A stretch of DNA of 64,000 nt, taken from contig NZ_AP023181.1 of NCBI RefSeq assembly GCF_013426915.1, forward strand, positions 1,302,001-1,366,000, read 5' to 3'. The position numbers were made by a program, and so were the translations under genes. Below, piece by piece: positions 45,436-55,898 of the stretch. Below the pieces are notes generated by a model. The model had not been told where the DNA came from, searched no databases, and saw only the letters and a program-made list of their open reading frames with translations. Position 1 is the stretch's first letter; the number at the start of each line of letters is the position of its first letter. This DNA is from Paraburkholderia sp. PGU19 (lineage in GTDB: Bacteria; Pseudomonadota; Gammaproteobacteria; Burkholderiales; Burkholderiaceae).

Positions 45436-48400
45436 TTACTGCTCGTGCTCCTCTACCGGGCTCATGGCCTCACCAACGCCACCACTCTTACGATCGAACA
45501 TCGTCCGCACCTTTACGTAGAACATTGGAATCAGGAAGACCGCCAGGAATGTCGCCGTCAGCATCCCACCTATCACTCCCGTCCCGATTGCATGCTGACT
45601 AGCGGACCCAGCGCCATTACTGACAGCAAGCGGAAATACCCCAAAGATGAACGCGAGGGACGTCATGATGATCGGGCGCAGTCGCAGGCGCGCCGCCTCA
45701 AGCGCTGCATCGACCGGCCCCATCCCCTGCCTATCCTGCAGTTCACGCGCGAATTCGACAATGAGGATCGCATTCTTTGCTGACAGCCCGACGGTTGTCA
45801 AAAGACCGACCTGAAAGAAGACATCATTCTCAAGGCCTCGGAGTGTCGTCGCGAGCAAAGCGCCGATCACTCCGACCGGCACGACCATAACCACGGAGAA
45901 CGGAATCGACCAGCTCTCGTATAGCGCCGCAAGACAAAGGAACACAACGAGAATCGACGTGCCGTAGATGATCGGAGCTTTCGAGCCAGATTGAACTTCC
46001 TGGAACGACAATCCAGTCCACGAATGACCGATACCTGCCGGCAATTTTTTCGCGAGCGCTTCCATTTCTGCCGTAGCCTGTCCGGTACTCTTTCCAGGCG
46101 CAGCTTGGCCCAAAATCTCGACAGACGACACACCGTTGTAGCGTTCAAGCTTTGGAGAGCCGTATGCCCACCGGCTGTCAGCAAAAGTGCTGAACGGCAC
46201 CATCGTCCCAGCGTCGTTACGTACATACCATCGGCTCAGGTCTTCTGGCATCCTTCTGAACGGCGCATCAGCCTGCACGTAGACCCGCTTGATCCGACCG
46301 TCCGCGTCGAGAAAATTGTTCACATATTGAGATGCCCACGCGATAGACAAGGATTGGTCGATCGCGGACGGCGACACACCAAGCGCTTGGGCTTTCTCCC
46401 GATCGATATTAACTTGATACGTGGACGTGTCGTTGAGGCCATTAGGGCGTACTAGCGAAAGTATCGGATCCTCGGAAGCCATCCGTAACAGTTCATTTCG
46501 CGCATCCATCAGGGCCTCGTGTCCAACACCAGCGTTATCCGTCAATTCAAAGTCGAATCCCGACGCCGTACCCAATTCACGGATCGCAGGAGGGTTAAAG
46601 GGAATGACTTTCGCATCCTTGTATTTCGCGTAGTGCGCAGCCACGCGTCGAATCAACATATGAACGCTTTGATCCGTGCGCCGACGCTGTTCGAAATCTT
46701 TCAGCTTCACGAACGCAAGTCCCGCGTTTTGAGCCCGGCCGGCAAAGCTGAACCCATTCATCGTAAATACGGAATCGACCACGTCCTTCTCGCTGGTCAG
46801 CAAGTAGTCGTTGATATCTGAAAGCGTGCTTCCAGTTATTTCCTTCGTCGAACCAGGCGGCGTTTGCACGATGACGAACATGTACCCCTGGTCCTCGTCT
46901 GGAAGGAACGACTTCGGCAACTGTATGAAAAGTAACGCAACACCAGCGATAACCGCCAGGTAGATCAGTATCCAGCGCCCCGAGCGTCGGATGACGTGAT
47001 GCACACCGCCTTGGTACTTGACGCGACTAAGATCGAACATCCGGTTGAACCAGCCGAAGAATCCTCCCTTTTCGGTCTCGTGATCGCGTGGAATCGGCTT
47101 TAAGATCGTCGCGCAAAGTGCCGGAGTCAAGATCAGCGCGACGAGTACCGACAAGACCATTGCCGAGACAATAGTCACAGAAAACTCTCTATAGATCGCG
47201 CCGACAGATCCACCCGAGAGCGCAACCGGAACAAACACAGCCGACAAGACCAGTGCGACACCAATCAGCGCGCCTGTGATCTGCCCCATTGCCTTGCGAG
47301 TTGCCTCCCGTGGTGAAAGCCCCTCTTCCATCATCACGCGTTCTACGTTCTCAACAACCACGATTGCATCGTCGACAAGCAGGCCGATCGCAAGCACAAG
47401 TCCAAACATCGACAGCACGTTGATCGAAAAACCGAGCACGTTCGCGATGCCAAGCGTACCGAGCAACACTACAGGTACGGCAATTGTCGGGATCAACGTT
47501 GCTCGCAGGTTCTGCATGAACAGATACATCACCAGGAATACCAGCACTATCCCTTCGAGCAGTGTCTTGACGACTTCCTCGATGGATTTATGCACAAACG
47601 GCGAACTGTCATACGGGTAATGGACCGCAAGTCCGTGCGGAAACGAGGTTGACAGTTCCTTCACCTTCGCTTGAATTGCGCTGACCGTCTGCAGTGCGTT
47701 GGCACCCGGCGCAAGCTGGATTCCGAAGCCGGCCGCAGGTTGCCCCTTGAACTTGGTATCGAAACTGTACGTCTCGGCGCCCAGCTCAACTCTAGCCACA
47801 TCTTTCAAACGTACCTGTGACCCGTCCTGATTGACTCTCAACAGAATGTCGCCGAACTGCTCCGGTGTTCGGAGAAGTGTGGCTGCGGTAATGGTCGCCT
47901 GCATTACCGTGTTTCCTACAGCTGGCGTGCCACCAATCTGTCCGGCCGCAATCTGTACGTTTTGATTCGAGATCGCATGCGTAACGTCTAATGGTGTAAG
48001 CGAATAGTTGGTCAGCTTTGAGGGATCGAGCCAGATCCGCATCGCGTACTGGGACCCCAGCAGACGCGTCTGACCGACACCGTTGATACGGCTAATAGGG
48101 TCAAGAACATGTGACGCGACGTAATCCGTCAAGTCGACATAAGACATGCTCCCATCATCTGATGTGAACGCAATCCATAACAGGTAGCTGCTAGTTGATT
48201 TCGTGACCTGCAAGCCCAGCTGCTGCACGGCCTGAGGCAGAAGCGGTGTCGCAAGGGATAACTTGTTCTGCACCTGGACCTGCGCGATGTCCGGATTTGT
48301 GCCCGGCGCGAACGTAATCGTAATCGTTGAGCCCCCGGAGTCATCGCTGTTCGACGACATGTACAGCAGGTGATCAAGACCGCTCATTTGCTGCTCGACG

Positions 48401-48591
48401 ACCTGGGTCACCGTACTTTCGACGGTTTTTGCGGAAGCACCGGGGTAATTTGCTGTGATCTGGATCGCAGGCGGAGCGATTTGCGGATACTGGGCAACCG
48501 GCAGCTCAACGATGGACGCTGCACCCGCAAGCATCAGGATAATCGCAATCACCCACGCGAAAATCGGGCGATCGATAAAGAACTTGGACAA
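45436..48591 (-). CDS. RND multidrug efflux permease (HAE1 type)
   Basis: 1051 residues, full length for AcrB/MexB relatives. It starts [20 protein letters not shown] and has the porter-domain segments ([32 protein letters not shown]) and the proton-relay helix with paired Asp ([18 protein letters not shown]). [13 protein letters not shown] and the second half ([35 protein letters not shown]) are complete. It takes drugs and hydrophobic compounds from the inner membrane and periplasm in exchange for protons. It lies 16 bases behind the adaptor gene and 13 bases ahead of the outer-membrane gene. No regulator gene is adjacent. Confidence 0.96.
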   Translation of the reverse strand: MSKFFIDRPIFAWVIAIILMLAGAASIVELPVAQYPQIAPPAIQITANYPGASAKTVESTVTQVVEQQMSGLDHLLYMSSNSDDSGGSTITITFAPGTNPDIAQVQVQNKLSLATPLLPQAVQQLGLQVTKSTSSYLLWIAFTSDDGSMSYVDLTDYVASHVLDPISRINGVGQTRLLGSQYAMRIWLDPSKLTNYSLTPLDVTHAISNQNVQIAAGQIGGTPAVGNTVMQATITAATLLRTPEQFGDILLRVNQDGSQVRLKDVARVELGAETYSFDTKFKGQPAAGFGIQLAPGANALQTVSAIQAKVKELSTSFPHGLAVHYPYDSSPFVHKSIEEVVKTLLEGIVLVFLVMYLFMQNLRATLIPTIAVPVVLLGTLGIANVLGFSINVLSMFGLVLAIGLLVDDAIVVVENVERVMMEEGLSPREATRKAMGQITGALIGVALVLSAVFVPVALSGGSVGAIYREFSVTIVSAMVLSVLVALILTPALCATILKPIPRDHETEKGGFFGWFNRMFDLSRVKYQGGVHHVIRRSGRWILIYLAVIAGVALLFIQLPKSFLPDEDQGYMFVIVQTPPGSTKEITGSTLSDINDYLLTSEKDVVDSVFTMNGFSFAGRAQNAGLAFVKLKDFEQRRRTDQSVHMLIRRVAAHYAKYKDAKVIPFNPPAIRELGTASGFDFELTDNAGVGHEALMDARNELLRMASEDPILSLVRPNGLNDTSTYQVNIDREKAQALGVSPSAIDQSLSIAWASQYVNNFLDADGRIKRVYVQADAPFRRMPEDLSRWYVRNDAGTMVPFSTFADSRWAYGSPKLERYNGVSSVEILGQAAPGKSTGQATAEMEALAKKLPAGIGHSWTGLSFQEVQSGSKAPIIYGTSILVVFLCLAALYESWSIPFSVVMVVPVGVIGALLATTLRGLENDVFFQVGLLTTVGLSAKNAILIVEFARELQDRQGMGPVDAALEAARLRLRPIIMTSLAFIFGVFPLAVSNGAGSASQHAIGTGVIGGMLTATFLAVFLIPMFYVKVRTMFDRKSGGVGEAMSPVEEHEQ

Positions 48592-48607
48592 TTGACGCTA
48601 CTCCTAC

Positions 48608-49837
48608 TCAAACGCCAGAGGCTGCAGATTGTGAGGCGGGCGTGCCGGGTGACGGGCTGCGTCGGACGGCAAGTTCCGTTGAGGACCTGATTACCGCTGC
48701 CGCATTTGTCGCCGGAACTGCCTTTACCATCATGCCGGGACGCACCTTTCCTGTACCTTGAACGATCACTCGATCACCAGGCTGCAGACCACTGTCGACG
48801 AGCCAATCCGCGCCGTAAGTGCCGGCAGTGACGAGTGAGCGTATAACCACCTTGTTATCGGGGCCGACTACGAGTGCATTCACATGTCCCTTCTGGTCAT
48901 GCGTGACACCAACCTGCGGTACAAGAAACGCGTGTTCATCGATACCTGTCTCCACTCGTGCCTGGACGAACATGCCAGGCAGTAGCACGCGATCGGGATT
49001 CGGAAACACCGCCCGTAACCTCACTGAACCAGTAGATTGGTCTACGGTCACATCAGAAAACTGCAAAGTGCCTTTCTGTGGGTACTCACGACCGTCTTCA
49101 AGAATCAAGGTCACCTTGGCCGCATTCGGACCGTACGTTTTTAAACGCCCTTCCTGAATGGCTCGACGAAGCTTGAGTCCGTCGAGGCTAGCTTGCGCGA
49201 CATCGACGTACACGCGATCAATTTCCTGAATGGTGTCCATCAAAGTTGCCTGATTCGCCTGAACATAGGCGCCTGGCGTAACCTGCGAGACGCCGGTGCG
49301 ACCTGTCACTGGCGCGATTACGTTGGTATAGCCAAGATTGATTTGCGCTGTCTCAACTTCGGCCTTTCTCGCAGCGACGTCGGCGGCAGCCACCCGCTCG
49401 GCAGAGACGGCATTCTCGTAATCCTGTTCACTAATCGCACTTGCCGCGACGAGCACCTTATCCCGCTTTGCCAAAGCACTGGCTGTAATGAGACTTGCTT
49501 CGGCCTTGGCAAGAGCGGCCTTCGCGGCATCTACCTTGGCGACATATGGAGCAGGGTCGATCTTGTATAGGCGTTGACCTGCCCTTACCTCACCCCCCTC
49601 GACAAAGTCGCGGCTAAGTACAATCCCGTCCGCCCGAGCACGCACCTGTGCCACCAGATATGCGCTAGTCCGTCCCGGCAGTTCAGTGGAGACACGTACT
49701 GCCTGTGGATTTACCGTCACGAAGCCAATCTCAGGTATCTGAGGTTTTGGAACGGATTCCTTCCTTCCGCACGCTGATAATGCAATGACAGAAGACGCAA
49801 TCGCGGTTATTAGCTGAAGATGATTTCTAGTACGCAT
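48608..49837 (-). CDS. RND efflux periplasmic adaptor (membrane fusion protein)
   Basis: About 409 residues from ATG 49837; a longer frame begins at 49882. Lipoprotein signal HLQLITAIASSVIALSACGR with the lipobox Cys. AcrA/MexA-like layout: barrel-sandwich (LVAQVRARADGIVLSRDFVE, GGEVRAGQRLYKIDPAPY), alpha hairpin (AKAALAKAEASLITASALAK), second lipoyl half (INLGYTNVIAPVTGRTGVSQ) and beta-barrel (RVLLPGMFVQARVETGI). It links the RND pump to the outer-membrane duct. First gene of the operon; its promoter must lie in 49838-50361. Confidence 0.95.
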   Translation of the reverse strand: MRTRNHLQLITAIASSVIALSACGRKESVPKPQIPEIGFVTVNPQAVRVSTELPGRTSAYLVAQVRARADGIVLSRDFVEGGEVRAGQRLYKIDPAPYVAKVDAAKAALAKAEASLITASALAKRDKVLVAASAISEQDYENAVSAERVAAADVAARKAEVETAQINLGYTNVIAPVTGRTGVSQVTPGAYVQANQATLMDTIQEIDRVYVDVAQASLDGLKLRRAIQEGRLKTYGPNAAKVTLILEDGREYPQKGTLQFSDVTVDQSTGSVRLRAVFPNPDRVLLPGMFVQARVETGIDEHAFLVPQVGVTHDQKGHVNALVVGPDNKVVIRSLVTAGTYGADWLVDSGLQPGDRVIVQGTGKVRPGMMVKAVPATNAAAVIRSSTELAVRRSPSPGTPASQSAASGV

Positions 49838-49882
49838 ATGCAACTCGTCAGAACGAGCGTATCCTGGTTGGCGTCGCCACAT

Positions 49883-50361
49883 AAGAGCGGCTAAAGCCGC
49901 TCAAATCGGTCGTTGTAATAGGAGCAAAGTTGGTAATGGCGCGAACGGACAGACGAATCGCGCGATGTGATTCTCAGGAAAGCCTTTAGAAGCAGAGAAT
50001 GAAACGAATTTTTCTATGCACGACCCGAAGACCGCTGTTGAACAACGGATTCGGCGTCCGTTCGCGAACCAAGCTGCTATTGTGTTCGGTGAGTTGTTTT
50101 GAGACCGCCGGGAACGCGAATAATGCGTTGAAAAGATTCGGAAATACCGACCACACTCCTTACCGGAAAATTTGTTAAAAAACCTACCTAGGCGAACACT
50201 GATTCAAACTACCCATTTGAAACACCGGCCACCGGATGGACGCTTCATATTGACAAGTAGGTGGCTTGGGTGTGGTCTTCGGTATCACGTCACCTCAAGC
50301 ACTGTGCTATTCAGACGTCACACCCGCCGTGGAAACCATCCGCGGTAGAAATCGAACCTTC
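49883..50361. other. Gene-free stretch upstream of efflux operon
   Basis: About 480 bases. No copy of the GTTAC-N3-GTAAC site and no clear operator seen; presumably holds the efflux promoter. Confidence 0.4.
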
Positions 50362-51000
50362 CTAACGTCCAGTCCGTTCTGTGTTGCGCACCGACCGGAA
50401 CACCCGCGATGAAAATTCAAGAGATGCGGTCAGTTTCGCGCGCGCAATCGCAATGTCGCCCGCTGTCGGGTTTTGCCCAGCAAGATAAACGAACTCGGTA
50501 CTATGAATTCCGATAACAGAAAAAACATGGCGTAGATACGGCGTGAGAAAATCAGGCTGGCTCGCTCTTTCGCCAACGCATGGAGTGCTGGAGCGAACAA
50601 GAACTAGCGTCGGGCGATCTTTCAGCAACCCGATCTTCCCTCGAGTCCCTCGTTTGAACGTGCGTCCATCACGCACAACGTGATCAATCCACAACTTCAG
50701 TGCTGAAGGCACGGCGAAGTTATGCATAGGCGTGGAAATCAGCACGCAGGCACTCTGCTCCAGTTCAACAATCAACCGTTCGGAATCCAGGAAAGCATCC
50801 GACGTATGCGCCCATGACTCGACGAGACCCTGCGCGTATGCTGTTGAAAGGGCGCGCAACCCATCGGTCGCGACGTTGCGCGTCACGAGCCGGACCTCCG
50901 GGCGTCCAAACTGGAACTGTTCGATAGCGTCGCGCGCCAACTGGCCACCCAGGGAGCGCTCACGATGCGGGCTGCATTCCAACAGAAGAAACGTGCTCAT
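50362..51000 (-). CDS. FMN-dependent NADH-azoreductase-like flavoprotein
   Basis: 212 residues of the flavodoxin-like AzoR/NQO family. N-terminal LLLECSPHRERSLGGQLARD binds FMN phosphate; the central ISTPMHNFAVPSALKLWIDH, VVRDGRTFKRG matches the family's PMYNF...LK.W.D...R.G.TF signature. These enzymes reduce quinones and azo compounds with NAD(P)H. Its start overlaps the stop of the upstream GNAT gene by one base (TGATG), so the pair is translationally coupled. Probably controlled by the divergent MocR regulator. Confidence 0.88.
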   Translation of the reverse strand: MSTFLLLECSPHRERSLGGQLARDAIEQFQFGRPEVRLVTRNVATDGLRALSTAYAQGLVESWAHTSDAFLDSERLIVELEQSACVLISTPMHNFAVPSALKLWIDHVVRDGRTFKRGTRGKIGLLKDRPTLVLVRSSTPCVGERASQPDFLTPYLRHVFSVIGIHSTEFVYLAGQNPTAGDIAIARAKLTASLEFSSRVFRSVRNTERTGR

Positions 51001-51434
51001 CAGTCAACCGCCTCAACAAAATGCAATCCTGTTGCCACCAATCCTTGTCGGAAGTAAAAGCGCTGAGCAAATGCGTTCGACAGACCTGTATCGAGCACAA
51101 GCCCATCACAGCGCAGCCGTATAGCCTCTTCGCGTACCGCTTCAATCAGTTGTCGCCCAAGGCCTTGGCTGCGTACGCAGGCGCCTACCACCAGATCATC
51201 GATATAGACGAAGCGACCGTACAGCATGTTTTCCTGGAACCGATAACCCGCCAACGCGACAATCTGTTCTCCCTGCCATGCAGCGAGCAGACGGTAGCCC
51301 TGTTCTGACTGCCGTCGGTACTGTGCGACAAAAGCTTCCGGCCCGATTAGATTCGGGCGCAGCTCCAGCATGACGGCATAGCAGGCGATACAATCTTGAT
51401 CGTTGTCGATATGACGTAAGGAGGTTAATGTCAT
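51000..51434 (-). CDS. GNAT-family N-acetyltransferase
   Basis: 144 residues with the GNAT acetyl-CoA motif near residue 85 (VYIDDLVVGACVRSQGLGRQ, LIEAVREEA) and the C-terminal NAFAQRFYFRQGLVATGLHF. First gene of a two-gene operon with the azoreductase. The substrate is unknown. The intergenic region to the MocR gene is 90 bases and contains a half site of the GTTAC palindrome (GTTACCGAGTCGC at 51447-51459). Confidence 0.9.
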   Translation of the reverse strand: MTLTSLRHIDNDQDCIACYAVMLELRPNLIGPEAFVAQYRRQSEQGYRLLAAWQGEQIVALAGYRFQENMLYGRFVYIDDLVVGACVRSQGLGRQLIEAVREEAIRLRCDGLVLDTGLSNAFAQRFYFRQGLVATGLHFVEAVD

Positions 51435-51524
51435 GGCGATATCCGAGTTACCGAGTCGCCAGTTTAGAAGAACGGTGACCTACTCAATAGGCACAAGAAG
51501 TTTCCAACCGACTGGGACATCGCG

Positions 51525-52934
51525 ATGGACTTACCTGACTTCAAATCGCTGACAGACCAGGAGTCGCCGATTTATTTGCAGCTGTATTGGCGGTTTCGAA
51601 ATGCAATCGCCACCGGCAAGCTGGCTCCTGGCGACCGCGTGCCTTCGATTCGAAGTCTCGCGAGTGAGCTGAATCTCGCACGCGGTACTGTCGAGGCGGC
51701 ATATCAGATACTGAGCAGCGAAGGCTATCTGATAGGACGCGGACCTGCAGGCACAATCGTGTCTCCACAGCTGGATGGGCGCATCGGCGCTACGACACCA
51801 GTTGGGTCGAGCGTTCTTCGCCGACCAAATCAGGTCAAAGCATCGGGAACCAGGCCTTTACAGCTGGGATTGCCCGCACTGGACGCTTTTCCCCGGAAAA
51901 CCTGGGTTCGGCTTGCCGGGCGCAACTTGCGCTCGATGAACATCGGGGACATGGTCAACGCAGATTCCAACGGATATGAGCCGCTACGACGGGCGATTGC
52001 CGCATATCTGGCGGTTTCCCGCGGCATCGCGTGCACGCCCGATCAGGTCTTCGTAACTGCGGGATACCGCGGAGCACTGGAATTAATTCGGCGGACCTTG
52101 TTCCAGCACGGTGATACCGGGTGGTTCGAGGATCCTGGCTATTTACACGCTCGACGGTTCCTGGAAGATGCTGGCATGCAATTGGTTCCCCTGCCGGTAG
52201 ATGACGACGGCCTTAACGTGGAAGCCGGCCTGCGTCACGCCGTTGACGCCCGGTTCGCAGTGGTTACTCCGACACATCAGAGTCCCTCCGGCGTCGCCCT
52301 TTCATTGCCGAGAAGGTTGGCATTACTGGAATGGGCCCAAGCTCAGCGCGCCTGGATCGTGGAGGACGATTATGACAGCGAGTTCCGGTACGACGGCCGT
52401 CCCCTTCCGCCTCTCAAGAGCTTGGACCACGGAGGGCGCGTACTATACGCTGGCACGTTCAGCAAAGTGCTATATCCGGGATTGCGTCTCGCCTACCTGG
52501 TGGTTCCGGAACAAGAAATCGGCAAGTTCCGTAACTCGGTGGCTCAACTGGGCAGCAGTCCCGTCCTTTTTCAGGCCACGGTGGCGGATTTCATGGAACA
52601 GGGCCATTTTGCCCGGCACATTAAGAAGATGCGCTCACTTTATGCGGCGAGGCGCACTTATCTGGTTCAGGCTCTGGCTCAGGTGTTCGGTGAGCTGTTG
52701 CACGTGCCCGAGCGCGCGGGCGGCATCCATGTGCTCGGGTACTTAAAGCCAAAGTACAACGATAAGGCATTCGCGGCCGCGGCAAATGCCGACGGCTTGG
52801 CGGTCATGGCGTTGAGCGAATGGCATATACGCCGGCGATCGCCCATTGGCCTGCTGATGGGATTCGCAAATATCGCCACTCCCGAACAAGCGCTACAGCA
52901 AGTCCGACGGTTGAGAAAAGCCCTTGACGGTTGA
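51525..52934 (+). CDS. MocR-type regulator (GntR helix-turn-helix plus aminotransferase fold)
   Basis: 469 residues. GntR winged helix (IYLQLYWRFRNAIATGKLAP, GDRVPSIRSLASELNLARGT) followed by an aminotransferase-like domain with DDYDSEFRYDGRPLPPLKSL and the PLP lysine in GTFSKVLYPGLRLAY. Second MocR in the window, clearly distinct from the one at 25471. Divergent from the GNAT-azoreductase operon, the usual arrangement for control of neighbours. Confidence 0.93.
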   Translation: MDLPDFKSLTDQESPIYLQLYWRFRNAIATGKLAPGDRVPSIRSLASELNLARGTVEAAYQILSSEGYLIGRGPAGTIVSPQLDGRIGATTPVGSSVLRRPNQVKASGTRPLQLGLPALDAFPRKTWVRLAGRNLRSMNIGDMVNADSNGYEPLRRAIAAYLAVSRGIACTPDQVFVTAGYRGALELIRRTLFQHGDTGWFEDPGYLHARRFLEDAGMQLVPLPVDDDGLNVEAGLRHAVDARFAVVTPTHQSPSGVALSLPRRLALLEWAQAQRAWIVEDDYDSEFRYDGRPLPPLKSLDHGGRVLYAGTFSKVLYPGLRLAYLVVPEQEIGKFRNSVAQLGSSPVLFQATVADFMEQGHFARHIKKMRSLYAARRTYLVQALAQVFGELLHVPERAGGIHVLGYLKPKYNDKAFAAAANADGLAVMALSEWHIRRRSPIGLLMGFANIATPEQALQQVRRLRKALDG

Positions 52935-53693
52935 TTTGCACACGATCATGAGCCGTCTGCGCGACGTTGTAGTTTGCAGCTGGGCTCAATCGCAAGGCCA
53001 GCAGAGGGGACGACGGGAAATCTGCCGACTTCGTTTTTCCATGCAAGGACGAAGATCGGACGATCCGCCACGCGACGCATTCGACGGCAACGACACGCCT
53101 AGGTACTTGCTTCGCCAAACAATCGTGAGCGAAACTACGACGTCGACGCTCGTCCGCAGGAAGCGGTGTACAGCAAGCCTCGCATGCGGGCGTTTCCCTA
53201 GTTTCCACGCGAAAGGTACGCGGGTCGCTCCTCATCGATTTCGTTCGGTGCACCCGCCGGTGTTGCTCGAAGCGCCCTGAGCTGCGAATCGCCTTTTTCT
53301 CTGCCGTCCGGCCTTCGGCGCCGAAGCGCTCTCGCACCTTCGTCCGCTTCAGGGCGCTGGCCACCGATACCACTGCGTCGCCCTAGATCAGGCACACCTC
53401 TTTATGCGATAACAGCAACCGCTTCTATGGCGATCGGTTAGCACTGAGATCGATTGCGTACATCGAATTTGCGGACTTCCGAGTCGAAAAACAGGATTTG
53501 CGATTTGCCGGAGCGCCATAACATCCTCTTCATGTGCAGCACCTGTAACCACGGGTCGTGTATCTCAAAATACGCGTCTGCCATAGAAACGGAAACTTTT
53601 ATGGTTTTCGCTTCTGAATTGACGAGTTCGTCGGGGAACGTCCCGCATGCCTCGACGCAATTTTCAAAACTTCACCATACTATGGAGTCGTTC
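52935..53693. other. Gene-free stretch
   Basis: About 760 bases. A minus-strand open frame of 189 codons overlaps the end of the MocR gene and has no recognisable motif; I treat it as a shadow. Confidence 0.4.
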
Positions 53694-53957
53694 ATGGGTA
53701 ACAAGATTATCGCGTCGTTGGTTGTTGCAGTGTCAGTCTCCTTCGCCGCACCCGTCTTTGCCAGTGGCTACGGTCCGGCGCCGTTTTATCAACCAGCTGC
53801 GGGCGCGCCTACTTCGCAACGTGGTCAAAGCGCACAAACCATCGCGACAGAATTCGCAACCGCGGTCACCCGTAATTCGTATGGCAGCGACGAGACGATC
53901 AACACACAAGCCGGCTCAAAGACAAAGATTGCGCTGGGAATCCATAACCGCCTGTAA
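53694..53957 (+). CDS. Small secreted protein of unknown function
   Basis: 87 residues from ATG 53694, chosen because GGAG lies six bases upstream; an in-frame ATG at 53682 has no such site. A clear signal peptide (NKIIASLVVAVSVSFAAPVF, AS) is followed by a short, polar mature region (FYQPAAGAPTSQRGQSAQTI). No Cys and no known domain. Probably periplasmic; family not recognised. Confidence 0.65.
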   Translation: MGNKIIASLVVAVSVSFAAPVFASGYGPAPFYQPAAGAPTSQRGQSAQTIATEFATAVTRNSYGSDETINTQAGSKTKIALGIHNRL

Positions 53958-53984
53958 GCACTCGGTTGACCGTTGGGTTTGATT

Positions 53985-54008
53985 GATCCGCAGGAGCGCT
54001 TGCGGATC
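53985..54008 (+). terminator. Hairpin downstream of secreted protein gene
   Basis: GATCCGCA, 8-base loop, TGCGGATC. No T-run follows, so at best a weak or factor-dependent terminator. Confidence 0.35.
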
Positions 54009-54784
54009 GTCGGGTCACGGTGGGGTCGATAGATGACATCGTCCCCGCTGCGACAAATGGTAGTCATCTATTGGTCGAGCCAGGATCTTCGTCGCCGGCA
54101 CATCTGCTCCACCTTCAATCTGCGGTATTGTCCGACGCCTGACTGGCGTGAATCGGCACAGTATCGGCTACGCTTCTTGTCCTGTTCGATGTGGCACCTG
54201 CGACTGCATGACCTTATCGACCCTCTTCTTGGACCACTTCTCTGACCATTCAACTTGGCCTCGCCGGATAAAGAAGTGAGACAAGCAAGGGGCATCCGAT
54301 ATCAGAATAGAATGGCTGACGGTGGGACGCCGTCCCAATATCACGAGCTCGTGCCAATCCGCCAGATTCAGCATGACCCGGTGACCACATCTGCACGCGC
54401 GGTTCAAGCCGGCCATTTCAAAGCGTCGGCTGTTTAGCGCGTTGAGTTCGGCAATCCGAGGCAGATTCCTATATTCCCGATCATGAGCGTTCTCTGCGGG
54501 CAAGTACTGTGTGCAATTAGTTTGTCAAAAACGCTGCGCTCGCCGCCAACGATTCGAATAGATCCGTATAGGCCGCTTGTGTCCTTATTCAACCCCACGC
54601 CGTAGCTTGAAATGCGTCACCAAACAAAGCTCTGCTGGCTGGCCATTCGTCACACTGTCTCACGACCCTGCCTAATAAGGAACAGTATGGACCAGCGATC
54701 GGAAGTTCAATTATTCTGAGGCGCGTCACGCCAGCCGCCGCCGAGCACCTTCCGCCAGCGCATTGACGCCACTTACCTGAGTTC

Positions 54785-54797
54785 GTTACACAGTAAC
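54785..54797. promoter_or_regulatory. GTTAC-N3-GTAAC palindrome, site 4
   Basis: GTTACACAGTAAC with outer CG and GG. About 360 bases upstream of the LexA box. Confidence 0.55.
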
Positions 54798-55154
54798 GGA
54801 TTCTGTGGGTTCTCGTATCGGAGCGGCGTGAACTATGGTCACAGTCCCATCGGCGTTTCATACTGTACGCCTCGACGATCCAGGATGATGGGTACCAGAC
54901 CGCCGGGCCACGATCGAGCCACCGGGACGAACATCGCGCGCACAACCGGAGCCGACCGCTCTTCGTTTCGTCATCGCGCGACGCGAACACTGACAGCCGT
55001 GTACGCGTCGGTGTCAACTTTGGCGCCGCCGAGCGCCTGGCGGCACTCAGGGTCGAACGAGCGGGCGTGTACCGTGTCAGGCAGCCGACTTCGTGGCGAC
55101 GTACACGGCTCAACTGAGACAAGGAGTGCTAGCGAAACCGACATCCAGTCTATA

Positions 55155-55170
55155 CTGTGTTTTTATACAG
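55155..55170. promoter_or_regulatory. LexA (SOS) box
   Basis: CTGTGTTTTTATACAG, a perfect CTGT-N8-ACAG LexA site with AT-rich centre, 20 bases upstream of the imuA start. Predicts DNA-damage induction of the operon. Confidence 0.9.
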
Positions 55171-55190
55171 TACTTAACCTTGGAGCGGCC

Positions 55191-55898
55191 ATGAGCGCAG
55201 TCCTGCTGCCCGAAGCAATTCATCCGGACCTGTGGAAGGGAAATCAGCTCGCCCGCGGTACGGCGAGGGTGGTCGATTGCGGCAATGCCGACCTTGCGGC
55301 GGAATTGCCAGGAGGCGGCTGGCCGCGCGGCGCGCTCACTGATCTGCTGGTCCAACAGCATGGATGCGGGGAGTTGCGTCTACTTCGAATCGCGTTCGAA
55401 AAGCTCTCAGCAAAGCCGCTCGTATTGCTGCAGCCACCGCACACAGTCCAGCCGACGGCCCTCGCCTGGTGGGGCCTGAGTGCCGATAACCTGATGACCG
55501 TGAAGGCACCCAAGACCGCCGACGCATTGTGGGCAGCCGAGCAAATTTTAAGGGCCGGCACGTGCGGTGCGCTTCTCTTCTGGCAGGGTCACGTCCGGGC
55601 AGAGTCACTACGGCGTCTTCATCTCGCTGCGCAAGCGTCGGAGTCACTATTTTTCTTGATTCGACCGTTGGCAACGACGCGTGATGCATCGCCGGCGCCA
55701 TTGCGACTCGCGATTCGTTCCACGAAAGGTGGCGTAGCCGTTGAATTCGTCAAGCGTCGCGGCCCGGCGCGCGACGAGCCACTGTTCGTTCCCCTGACGC
55801 CCTCCCCGATTTTGAATGTGAAGCGCCATGCAACTGTGGATAGGAGTCCATCTCCCGCTGTTGTGCCTCGAAGTGTTCCGGCCGAAGTGGTCGTATGA
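55191..55898 (+). CDS. imuA: ImuA, RecA-like SOS mutagenesis protein
   Basis: 235 residues from ATG 55191, with GGAG at -9. Shows the ImuA/SulA-like signature LAAELPGGGWPRGALTDLLV near residue 40 and the RecA-fold segments ALWAAEQILRAGTCGALLFW and SLFFLIRPLA. ImuA works with ImuB and DnaE2 in damage-induced mutagenesis and interacts with the RecA/ImuB system. The LexA box is 20 bases upstream. Its 3' end overlaps imuB by 71 bases. Confidence 0.9.
   Translation: MSAVLLPEAIHPDLWKGNQLARGTARVVDCGNADLAAELPGGGWPRGALTDLLVQQHGCGELRLLRIAFEKLSAKPLVLLQPPHTVQPTALAWWGLSADNLMTVKAPKTADALWAAEQILRAGTCGALLFWQGHVRAESLRRLHLAAQASESLFFLIRPLATTRDASPAPLRLAIRSTKGGVAVEFVKRRGPARDEPLFVPLTPSPILNVKRHATVDRSPSPAVVPRSVPAEVVV

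Larger units (their letters stand above)
53958..55190. other. Gene-free stretch with hairpin, palindrome site 4 and SOS promoter
   Basis: About 1.2 kb. It contains the hairpin at 53985-54008, no intact gene, palindrome site 4 at 54785 and, at its end, the LexA box of the imu operon. A long plus-strand frame upstream of imuA is an in-frame extension without family support. Confidence 0.45.

Noticed and set aside
52804-53373. 189-codon minus-strand open frame
   Set aside because: Overlaps the MocR gene end, has Arg-rich composition and no recognisable domain or good start.
53985-54008. Strong intrinsic terminator
   Set aside because: The stem is perfect, but no T-run follows on either strand, so only a weak call is listed.
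54828-55190. In-frame upstream extension of imuA
   Set aside because: The family N-terminus, ribosome-binding site and LexA box all place the start at 55191.
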